Shown piece after piece: positions 24,151 through 32,900 of a DNA stretch of 64,000 bases. Source of the DNA: Scortum barcoo (lineage: Eukaryota; Chordata; Actinopteri; Centrarchiformes; Terapontidae); the NCBI GenBank assembly GCA_023238725.1, contig CM041545.1:15591501-15655500 (forward strand). The letters run 5' to 3'. Made by a program: the position numbers and the translations under genes. The notes beneath the pieces are model-generated. The model was not told the DNA's origin. It worked only from the letters and a program-made list of their open reading frames with translations, and did not search any database. Within the stretch, counting starts at the first letter, position 1; every line of letters begins with the position of its first letter.

Positions 24151-26352
24151 TCCCTCTGAAATCAAAGTCTTGGAATATGTTCAACTGATGTCACAAAATT
24201 AGCCATTTCTTTTTATATTAGGAGGCGATAAAGTTAGTAAAGGTTAAAAATTGAAATGAATTGCCAATTAATCATTTAATGATGTGTTTTACATTGCACT
24301 GTATGTATTCCCTGACAAGAAAGTTATGATGGTGATTCTGTGTGCTGGCTAAAGAAAACAGAAAAACCATGTATCTGCAGTCGTAAAGAAATCGTAGTGT
24401 GTAGTGCAGAACATATTTGGCCTTGGCTACGTGACATTGAAAATGATGGAATTTTTTTTTTAAGAAAAAAAGAAAATGCAGTATTTTCTTTACATTGAAT
24501 CTGACGTGTGTTCTTTGATTCGAGTTTGGTTTCAAAAGGGAAACATACAGTGTGTTTGAATATTTCAGCACCACGGAGAGAGACCGAGTTTGCAGGGAAA
24601 TATACACGGGGCTCATCTCATTTGTCTTGATTTACTCTGTCTTTCTTTATCCTACTTCCCTACTTTCATATTCTTTTTTTTCCCCCTTTTGTCTTGTGTC
24701 TTCCTTCCACACAGAAATGTATGGAAGAGATGCAAAGAAAAGATGGGAAGGCAACGGAACAGAGGAAGCACACCCTTGCATCTCAAGTGTCACGCTGACT
24801 TATGAAGGCTGCATAGCTGCATCGGCTGTCACTGGGGAAAAGTACACAATGGCATCTTTTGAAGTGTCTAAATATCATTGGATGGCACCGGCCAAATGGT
24901 GGTGAATGAGGGTTCAGTGGTGTAGTTATTTTAAGATTTGCCTTGACTAAATAAATTATACAAAAAACAATGCATGCTTTCCTTTACAATAAACAGTTTA
25001 AAAAGCAACTCTCAAACAAAATGGCAAAAAGTGAATATAGTGTACAAGGTAGGAAACCAGGACAGACTTTTGAAGGTTTTTGGATTTAGATGTCTCAAAA
25101 AAGAAACAATTGAGAGCGACAGAGAGAGCTAGAGGCTGCTTCAATACTAGCACCTGCAGTACAGTATTTCCAAGCTAAGTGCCGGCTTGTGTGACATATT
25201 TTCGGTGATTGCAATTGTGCGGCGTTTTTAAAAGACACACTGGGACTCACTTGGGTAATGAGGTCTCCCCGATGCTCAGGCAAATTCTGGCTCAGTTGTT
25301 CTTACTCAGATGCTTTTTTATTTGATCTTAATCTATTTGAGCACAAAAAACCAATAATGATAATAATAAAATGGCAGGAAGAGCAAAATAAAAAAAAAAA
25401 CAAAAAAACGGCAATAAACTGAAATTGAAAAATCGGCAACACAAATTTGGAGGTTGGCTGAAGGAGAAATACTATAAAGTCAGAGACAACAACATCTGAG
25501 GTTCTGCAAACATTTCACAGTGTTTTACAAGAATACAAAATCTCTGTAATCGCTCCTGCTTTCCCAGAACAAAGAACACAGGAATCAGCACCGAAATTTT
25601 ACACACTGAAGCAGCATAGGTAGCTTTTTTAAATTTTCTATCACATTGTTAAAGCACTGGGGTCTACGGGGAGATCACAGATTTAGAAGAAGAATCAAGT
25701 TTTCTTGCTTGTGACTGATTTTTTCAAAAATCTCTAAAAGTAATAATTCATGACGCTGCCAAAAGTGTTAAATGGTTTTGTGTATATTCAGACGTCTTGA
25801 CATCTGAGCAGTGATTGTATTCATACCAAGGACACACGTCAAGGACCCTGATGACCTTTATTTGTGTTGGTATCAGTCATGATCACCACCAACAATGGTA
25901 CAGGGGACCATGACAAACTGTAGCACACACTGTTGTGTGTGGCCAGATTTTGTAACTTTTAAGTATGTTTACAAAAGAAAAGGCTAGCGACAACAAGTTT
26001 TTGGTGGGTGTTTGCTTTTTCTTTCTTGAAAAGTGTCTGTAGAAATGCAAATCTACTATCCGTGGCTGTGGCCCAGCTCTGGTCAGTTACTGAGACAAAA
26101 CAGGCACTTTGACCCTTCAGCAGCAAAAGTGACTTGGAGAATAATATACAGGGCATCAATATCAATGACATAAATGGAAACAGCGTGCTTTAGTTCTTTA
26201 GGTCACTCCGTTGCGTGTTACCAGTGGGCTCCTCTCATGGTTTTGGGAAAAGTAGGCTTGCTTGGTCTTTTCCAGAAGGTGGAATGTGGACATGCACCCA
26301 AATATTCAAGACTGCGAGTTTGGCTACAGGGACAAACCGTGTGACTGAATGC
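24151..26352. other. intergenic sequence around the RE1-like site
   Basis: Apart from the RE1-like site at 24564 this stretch is AT-rich with A-runs near 25390 and 25400. An open frame continuing to about 24905 follows a pyrimidine-rich tract ending in CTTCCACACAG (24705-24715), which could act as a splice acceptor. Its predicted peptide is unrecognised, so no exon is called. Confidence 0.45.
24564..24584 (+). promoter_or_regulatory. RE1/NRSE-like REST binding site 1
   Basis: The sequence begins TTCAGCACCACGGA and continues GAGAGAC. It matches the canonical 21-bp RE1 consensus (TTCAGCACCACGGA then CAGCGCC) at 18 of 21 positions; all 14 positions of the left part match and the three differences fall in the right part. 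RE1 is the site bound by REST/NRSF, the repressor of neuronal genes outside neurons. It lies about 4.37 kb upstream of the astn2 start codon. Occupancy is inferred. Confidence 0.62.
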
Positions 26353-26373
26353 TTCAGCACCATGGAAGAAGAC
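26353..26373 (+). promoter_or_regulatory. RE1/NRSE-like site 2 (left half only)
   Basis: TTCAGCACCATGGA matches the left part of the RE1 consensus fully (T and C are both accepted at position 11), but the following AGAAGAC diverges from CAGCGCC. It may be a half-site or a decayed copy. It starts exactly 42 bp before site 3, close to four turns of B-DNA. Confidence 0.42.
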
Positions 26374-26394
26374 ACAGAGAGTGATTTTGAATAT

Positions 26395-26415
26395 TTCAGC
26401 ACCATGGAGAGAGAA
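26395..26415 (+). promoter_or_regulatory. RE1/NRSE-like REST binding site 3
   Basis: TTCAGCACCATGGA followed by GAGAGAA matches the RE1 consensus at 17 of 21 positions, with a complete left part. The flanking 29 bp (26386-26414) are identical at 28 of 29 positions to 24555-24583 around site 1, which shows common descent of the two sites. It lies about 2.54 kb upstream of the astn2 ATG. Confidence 0.58.
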
Positions 26416-27039
26416 GGAGAGGCTGGCGCTGTGTCCCCTTTTCAATATTAATTTGAAGTAAGTACATTCATCCTGGAAAAAAGTGACGAATTAAAAGTGT
26501 ACTAAAAGATGTCAGTGCACCCAAAACTTTTTTTTTTTTTGTTAGCATCCCACAATATAATACACAAAGAGAATGACGGACAACAAAAATAAAATAAAAT
26601 AATAAAAGAAGTTTTTCACAGTGACAGGACAGCTTAATTAACAACTATGCTCCAAAGTCAATGTATGATTGATGTCTCTTGTATCCTTTCCTGTTAGTAC
26701 AATGCAATACCATTAAAAGCAGTGGACAAGCACTACACGCTGCTTTAAGAGTTCTAAAGCAGCGATGATAGGCGGAGTGACAGAGGCAAAGAAATATCCA
26801 GATTTAGTCTGGGTGATTCAGAAAATCACAAGGAAAATTAAAATAACTGTAATAAATTCAATGTTGACATGATTTTGTCTTTTTTTTATTGTTAGAACAG
26901 TATTTTTTGAACTTTTCCTCTTCAGAATTATAATAATGAACCAGCTGATGTGAAGCAACAACACATACATATCAGTGACCTCTTGGTGACGTGGATATTC
27001 AATGCATTGCCTCAACATCGACTGGTCCATCTGTCTGAG
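26416..27039. other. AT-rich intergenic sequence
   Basis: Contains T- and A-runs (for example 26529-26540) and AT-rich spacer between the RE1-like pair and the repeat cluster. No gene is seen. Confidence 0.5.
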
Positions 27040-27395
27040 GTTCACTGGCCTGGTGGGGACATGATCATGACATTATGTGTCTGTGTTGTGGAGAGAAGGT
27101 CGAGTGGCCCAGAGCTCCATATGAGGACATCTAGAGATGCACCTGGACTCATGGACTCCTTTCCCATTACCTGTGATACCTTCACACATGGACTAAACCC
27201 ATGAACTCAGTATAGCTACAGTTTATTAAGCATGTTTAACTCCATATATGATTGATGATGATGTTCTCTGTACATGTATCATCTATTGCACGTGTGTCTG
27301 TCCCAGGGAGTCACTGTACAGAGATTGTAAAGCCAAAGGATGTTTTGCGATTTTGGGCTTTAAGTATAAATACATTTGAATTTGAATTTGAACAT
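27040..27395 (+). repeat. teleost repeat with (TTGAAT)n 3' tail
   Basis: In order the segment contains GTGTCTGTGTTGTGGAGAGA, a 'CCATTACCTGTGATACC' block, 'AGCTACAGTTTATTAAGCATG', 'ATCTATTGCACGTGTGTCTG' with GTCCCAGGGAG, then (after an apparent deletion) 'TCACTGTACAGAGATTGTAA', 'AGCC', 'TTGCGATTTTGGGCTTTAAG' and ATAAATACATTTGAATTTGAA. This is the block order of an abundant fish repeat that ends 'GATTGTAAAGCC..GATATTGGGCTATACAAATAAAATTGAATTGA', the 3' tail of a non-LTR-mobilised element. The part just before the tail is missing. The 5' boundary is approximate. Confidence 0.82.
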
Positions 27396-27424
27396 ACCAT
27401 GCTTGGGTCAGAGGTCTTGTACGT

Positions 27425-27595
27425 ATGTGACGCTGAGGTGAGAGAGGCAGGTTACACCCTGAACAGGTCGCAAGTCAATCGCAGGGGCGACGCTCACGCT
27501 CACATTCACCCCAGTGGGCAATTTACACTCACCAATTAACTTCACCTGCATGTCTTTGGACTGCACCACCATGCAGCCCTCCTCTTTATATAAGT
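27425..27595 (+). repeat. teleost interspersed repeat, copy 2
   Basis: GAGAGAGGCAGGTTACACCC, then AACAGGTCGCAAGTCAATCG, CAGGGGCGAC, CTCACATTCACCCCAGTGGG, CAATTTACACTCACCAATTA and ACCTGCATGTCTTTGGACTG. This is the 3' portion of the family seen at 23985-24150; the overlap is the ACCC.GACAGGT..CAGTCAATC region. It starts within about 30 bp of the end of the preceding repeat, which suggests nested or sequential insertion. Confidence 0.82.
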
Positions 27596-27599
27596 TTGT

Positions 27600-28700
27600 C
27601 AGATACATTGGCTTTTTTAATCATTGAGTGAGGAATAAGTTGTAACTCTTCATTTTATTTATATTTATTGGTCTTTTCTAATGTTTAACTGTGTAACTTA
27701 TTTATATCTAATTTTTTTTTTATATATTATAACTACCACATGTCTTTGTGAGAAAATCTTGTGCTTTTGCCAGGAAAAATTTGCTCATTTTCATTTCTCG
27801 TGCAGTCACCCCAGGTGATATATGTCAGGATGAGATTAATGCACTTTAGTTTGAACTGAGATCTTTCAGGTGAGACTGTACATTCAGTCGCAGCAGTGAC
27901 TTAATGCAACTTTTATATTTGCAGGAGCTGTAATAGATCTGTTTTAAGAGAGAATGAGGTGACAGGAGGTGTACGGAAGATTGGAAAATCCTTTGCTGAG
28001 CACTTGATGCTGAGCTGTTGAGTTAAAAGCCTCGGGACATTTCTTTTGTTTTTGTACTGTTTATTATTAATCACAATTTAAAAAAACAAGCGTGTTAAAC
28101 ATTAATGCTTGTATTTTACTGATGAATTATGGGCAGTCCCTCAGGCTGTTGGCTGCACTTATTGACCCAAACTGCTTAAAACAAAACACAAATCAATAAC
28201 TTACATCACTCATCATCACATGCCTTTCAAATATTAAACAAATAGAAATGGTGAGGCTGTTAAGTGAGCTGCTGTTTGCAAAGTCAGGGATGAAGTTTGA
28301 ACCCCAAAATTGGGGTCAAAATATGAATGGAGAAGTCCTGAAAGTGCTAATTCAGGATACAGTTAAATTTGAACCTGCAGCCTGCAGCCTCATTTAGCAA
28401 ACATCTTCTGATGAAGACCATGTGATGTAATCAAAGGCTCCAGAACAGCTCAGAAATGGACCTTGAGGTGGTTTTGTTTGTTGATGACAGCTGTTTCCAA
28501 AATCCTCTTACACAAAATGTGTTTATGCGTTCATTTAATTGTGTTTGTGAATGTGAAAGTTTCACCTGAATCACTGATGTCATTAAAAAACAAAAAAAAA
28601 ATGATTGAAGACATTTGAACTCTTATTTTTTGTTGGGGGGGGGGTCAGAAAAAAAAGCCTGCCTCCACCTCACATCTGTCTTTAAAATTGCAAAAAAAAA
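27600..28700. other. astn2 proximal upstream sequence
   Basis: AT-rich with T-runs and a G-run at about 28636-28644. No exon on either strand is recognised, so a divergent gene sharing the promoter is not supported within this 1.1 kb. Confidence 0.5.
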
Positions 28701-28714
28701 AACGGAGAATTGAG

Positions 28715-28934
28715 AAAGTGGGCACGTGCTCGTCTCGCGTTTAAGTGATTTGTCGTCCCGCGGTGTGTGTGCGGGCGCAGATGGAGAGCCGGGAGATGTC
28801 ATCCTCGCCACACCTGTGCTGCCGCCTCCTGGACGGACGCGACTCCTCCGCAGCCGCTGTGCGCACTATAAGTGAACGGAGCAGCTCCTGAGCCCCACTC
28901 GAAGCGGGAGAGGCGCGCACACACACGGAGCGGG
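28715..28934 (+). promoter_or_regulatory. astn2: CpG-rich astn2 promoter and 5' UTR
   Basis: The sequence changes abruptly from AT-rich to CpG-dense at about 28715 and stays so through most of exon 1. It contains a CACGTG E-box (28723-28728), a CTCGCG motif, a TGTGCGCAC palindrome-like motif and a TATA-like CTATAAGT at 28866-28873. If the TATA-like element is used, transcription would start near 28895-28900, leaving a 5' UTR of about 35-40 nt. A CpG-island promoter with dispersed starts is equally possible. No start site can be fixed from sequence alone. Confidence 0.6.
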
Positions 28935-29430
28935 ATGGCGAGGACTCCGCTGCCGCTGCCGCACCTCCGCGTCCTGCTCGCGGCGCTCCTGCTGACCGGA
29001 GCCCTGCCGCCGGCGGCCCGGGCGCACCGGGGCGCCGCGGCGGCCGACGAGGAGCGGGACAAAGAGAGCGACGCCGAGACGCCGTGCGAGGTGAAGACCG
29101 TCACCGTGTCCACTCTGCCCGTGCTCCGGGAGAACGAGTTCAGCTTCACCGGCGGAGCCTCCGGGAGCGCGATCGGTGGTGGAGGAGGAGGAGGAGGAGG
29201 TGAAGGAGGTGGTGGTGGTGGAGGAGGAGGAGGAGGGGGTGCCGCCGGAGCAGGTGGTATCGGCGGAGGAGGAACCGGAGGAGGAACTGGAGGTGGAGGA
29301 GGAGCAGCAGGAGGAGGTGGAGGTGCAGGGGGGGAATCCCGACTCCTGCTGTTCGTCAGGACCGACCTACCTGGGCGAATCTCCGTAATGGATGATCTTG
29401 ACAACACAGCTCTCCCTTACTTCACACTGG
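28935..29430 (+). CDS. astn2: astrotactin-2, exon 1 (partial CDS)
   Basis: Astrotactins are vertebrate neural membrane glycoproteins with a MACPF-type domain. ASTN2 acts in the endosomal/secretory system, controlling surface levels of ASTN1 and other neuronal proteins during glial-guided migration and at synapses. This exon encodes residues 1-165 plus one base. It has an Arg/Leu signal peptide (about 1-30, likely cleavage after ARA), an acidic segment, PCEVKTVTVSTLPVLRE (50-66), a Gly-rich insert (81-133) and ESRLLLFVRTDLPGRISV (134-151) running into DDLDNTALPYFTL (153-165). KTVTVSTLP, ESRLLLFVR and PGRI favour ASTN2 over ASTN1, though RENEF and LPYF lean towards ASTN1. The ATG has G at -3 and +4; the frame extends upstream only through a GTG. 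It ends at a strong donor, G|GTAAGA, phase 1. The transmembrane segments, EGF-like, MACPF and fibronectin regions lie in later exons outside the window. Confidence 0.94.
29175..29333 (+). repeat. astn2: GGN codon repeat, polyglycine insert in astn2
   Basis: This is 53 codons, of which 43 are glycine; the rest are Ala, Thr, Glu and Ile. The codons are mostly GGA and GGT, giving an imperfect purine-rich GGA/GGT tract. The mammalian protein has a Gly/Ala low-complexity stretch at the same place, so the site is a known flexible linker, but it is greatly glycine-enriched here. The tract is probably length-variable. Confidence 0.9.
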
Positions 29431-29451
29431 GTAAGAACTGCTTTGGGTTGC

Positions 29452-29476
29452 GTGTGTGTGTGTGTGTGTGTGTGTG
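29452..29476 (+). repeat. (GT)12 microsatellite next to the splice donor
   Basis: A GT run beginning 21 nt after the exon 1 donor. In RNA it gives a GU-rich tract, a type of site bound by CELF and TDP-43 family splicing regulators. The regulatory role is inferred only. Confidence 0.95.
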
Positions 29477-29484
29477 CCCCTGTG

Positions 29485-29545
29485 CCTCCCTCCCCTCCCC
29501 TCCCTCCCCTCCCCTCCCTCCTCCTCCTCCTCTCCTCTCCTCTCC
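29485..29545 (+). repeat. pyrimidine mirror tract, G4/H-DNA capable
   Basis: 61 consecutive pyrimidines made of CCCT/CCCCT units followed by CCT and CTCTC units. The complementary strand carries at least seven runs of three or four guanines with single-base spacers, satisfying the usual G-quadruplex pattern. The mirror symmetry also permits triplex (H-DNA). Confidence 0.9.
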
Positions 29546-29790
29546 ACTCCACGGTGATAACCAGTCAGCCCCAGCTGCGCGTTTGTGCACATTGGGACCA
29601 CTTGCACACTGGCAGGCTGCTGTGCGCCTGAGCCACATCACCCCCCCATCCCCAAAAAAAAATCTCCATGCACGCACTCCACCAGCACCTGTCCTATCTC
29701 CATTACTACCTCAGACTCCATGGTAACTATCATGCTGTCTAGCCAGAGAGATGTGTGACCAGTAATCCACTTTAAAACAGTCAGACCCCC

Positions 29791-29812
29791 TCACACACAC
29801 ACACACACACTC
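29791..29812. repeat. (CA)n microsatellite
   Basis: A CA run of about 10 units in the first 400 bp of intron 1. Confidence 0.93.
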
Positions 29813-29925
29813 CAACACCACCTTGACTTTTTCCACTGGAAGCCCTGCTGCTGCTTATGTGTGGAATACAAAACTACCACCAAAGTACCACTCCTGTTTA
29901 ATTGTGACTACCTCCTCCTTACAGA

Positions 29926-29944
29926 CCCCCCCCCCCCCCCCCCC
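29926..29944. repeat. poly-C tract (C19)
   Basis: 19 consecutive cytosines, unusual in length for this AT-rich intron. The region is also a likely spot for sequencing or assembly length error. Confidence 0.95.
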
Positions 29945-29999
29945 ACCTCCTTTTCTTTTTGAATTTCCTCCGATTTTGTGGTTAAACGCGATTAGGACT

Positions 30000-32900
30000 T
30001 TAAATTTCATGCATATGCCAAGTCCGGTCCACCCCAATCAAGGAATGCAATTTGGCCCTGCAAATGTGCATGAAATTGGTGTTTTTATTCTCACTTGAGC
30101 ACATAATAATTCACACCACGCACACACACATTTTACACACACACACGTCACCGGTGGTATAAGTTGATGAAGTAGTGGGTTTGTGTCACTGTCAACATTG
30201 TGCTCTGGCAAGGGAACCCTATCCCCCCCACCCCCTTGTTTTTGTGTTTAAAAGGATACGTGAGTGAATCTGAACATCTGAATGACACTGAAGTTTCTCT
30301 GTGAAAGCCTTTGTCTTTAAAATGGTCTCACGAGTGGCATCACCGATTGGATAATCATATAGAGGACAAATTAGGGAGGGTGGGGGGAGTATTTCTGCCT
30401 GCACACCAACCATGGTGTCTATTTGCTTTGTACGAGGAGCAGACTATGCACCGATGGAAGTTGCTTAGTTTGCTTTCTCCACCTTTTTCACTTGTCTCAC
30501 AGACTCGTGTGAAAAATGGACGCCCGTATACTTGCTGTTTTTTTTTCTTTTTTCTTTTTTAATGTGTTGTTTTTATGTTCCCGTGCACTGGAAGGGGTTG
30601 CACACGCCGCACTGCTTTGTTAAATGCAGTAAGCCGCACAAGGTGGACCGTAATTGCAAAAACGCTGCATGTTTTTCCCAGCTCCCAATCTGTTCAGCGC
30701 TCAGTATTGGCTCAGTGTGATTGGAAAACCTGTTTATATGGCAAATACAAAGATGCAAGACTCGGTGGAGGTCAGTGATGTGAGAACTGAGAGAATCCAT
30801 GTCTCATTACTACAGTTTTCAGACTGTAGCTTTCTATCTTTTTTTCTTTCTTTTTTTTTCTCTTGCCTTTCCCTCTTCCCCTAGTTCTCTGTCTGAAGAG
30901 TAAACTGGCTGCGCGAGGCGAAGGCGGGCGTGCAGGCTGAGAGCCGGAGCATTAAGCTAGTAAATCACTTTCTATTCTCATTAAGGACAGCCGTTGACTG
31001 GTGAGAAAGGCCTCTCTGTCCTCCCAGTCAGCCAGCTAGCAAATTTGCTGCTTCACCCTCCCAGTGCATGACTGCATGCCGTGGAGGGAGGGAGGCAGGA
31101 GAGAGGGGGGCCTTTAATCGTTTTAGCACGGGTATGTTTGCTCATGCCGTTGACAACACTGTGAAACCAAATAGCCCCTCGCAAGTCGGCGTATCCCTGA
31201 TAAATCACAACATTTTCCTCACGCCAGCTGAATAGCACCATGTGACATTAAATAGGAATTCACACCACCAGCAATGTTTCTGTTTCTTTTTTAAAATAAC
31301 ATAATCTGATATTTTCATTTAATATGACGTCTGCCAGAAAGGTGCAATATCAGAGGACAAAATACTGTTATTATAATTAATATAATGCTTTTTTTTTCTT
31401 AACTTTTTGTGGCAGGCTGATATTGGAAGACACCTGCTGGGTATGTCACAACACTACCACACGCTTAAAGCTAGTGTTGATGCAAAAAAAGCCCTTACGC
31501 CGCGATAAATGTGTTTAAAATCCTGACACAGGAGCGCGAGACAGAGGTAATTTTGGTGTCACCTGAGTTTTCCTTGCATACAGTAGCTACTGAACGCCAC
31601 GACACGTGAGGTCATCTTGGCGGCTTTTTTTCTCAATGGATGCCTGTGAAAAATGTTATTAAAAAAAGTTTCATGTTATAAAAAAAAATGTGTGTTTATG
31701 TAGTAGAGCGAAATCAGCAAACTAAGTTACATAATATAATAATAATTTGTTGTATCGATATTCTACCTTTTCATTCTCTCTCTCTCTTGAAGAGATGCCG
31801 GATGCTACAAAAGCTTAAGCCTCAGCACATACACATTCACACACCCACATATTGTATGGGCTTAAACATGAGCATTTTTTATTTAGTCCTTTTTTTTCTT
31901 TTTTTTCCATTCTCTGTTTTAACACGCACTAAATATTATATAGGACTATTATATAGGTCCCTATTGGATCGAGGAAACCACCCACCGACACTCTATTGTG
32001 CTCTTTTAATGAGCCGTTAACGTGGGTAACAAAACGGACTAACCACACAGCACGCAGCCGCCTCTGATAATGTGGCCTGAAGTAGATGACATAAAATCGC
32101 AGCAAATAATGTAAACATCGTCTCGCCGGCTCGGATGAGTGCGGATCGGCGCGCTCAGATATGTGGTGGGCGTTTCGTTGCACCTGAGACACCTGCGCGC
32201 TCTTTTTCCTTCCATGCCTCGTGAAAAGACGGCGTGACCTTTTCACGCCTTAAGTAACTTAATATCCGTTTTTTAAATTTCAGAGGCGGATTAACAGACT
32301 TCACTTGCCCTCACTCTTTTGGCCTTAACGTGTACCACCGGTGCCTCAGCGTTCAGTGTTTACCGCTGTGCCACACTCGATTTACCTGTAAGGATGCAAA
32401 CCAATGCGCTACATTACACTTCCTCAGAGCAGCTTTATTGCTTTCCTTCAAGTTATATAAAAAAACAAACAAAAAAAAACATACATACTGGTTATTTTTT
32501 TTGAAGATGGCACCGAAGAGTTTTCTAATTACCGGGGGAATACCTTATCAGCCAAATACCATCCGAAGCATAATGAGCACAGTCTCGCGTCCGCTCATTC
32601 GATACTGTCAGATGTCCGATTGCTTTGTCGAACAGACGGCAGAGGTGAGGGGGAAAGGGTGGGGGGGGGGAGTAAAGGACAGTGAGTCCCCTTCCCACTG
32701 TGGCCTGCCTGCTCAGCTTTGATTTATTACCTCAAGTGTCATGGAGAATGGATGAGCTGAAAGGGCAGTGCAGAGGAAATGTACGAGGCTCCGTCCCCCT
32801 CCCCCTCCTCTCCTTGTGGTTTTTTTTTTTTTTTTTTTAGCCCTCTCCTTTTCTGTGTTTGAGAAATAATAAAGCAAACAGTGCGAGAAATCAATGTGGT

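Noticed and set aside
24706..24905. Possible exon after the acceptor-like CTTCCACACAG
   Set aside because: The open frame encodes no recognisable protein and has no convincing donor; a noncoding RNA exon cannot be excluded but is unsupported.
28872..28934. In-frame upstream extension of astn2 from GTG at 28872
   Set aside because: A GTG start is not expected in a vertebrate gene, and the ATG at 28935 has a strong context and is followed directly by a signal peptide.
28799..29407. 202-codon minus-strand open frame rich in proline
   Set aside because: It is the antisense shadow of the GGN repeat and CpG-rich exon 1 of astn2; it has no domain and its length comes from base composition.
29431..29726. 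Continuation of the exon 1 frame past the donor
   Set aside because: The frame translates the GT and pyrimidine repeats, while a G|GTAAGA donor sits exactly where the conserved protein would continue into exon 2.
32330..32722. 130-codon open frame inside intron 1
   Set aside because: It begins without a proper ATG, crosses A- and G-runs, and has no recognisable motif.
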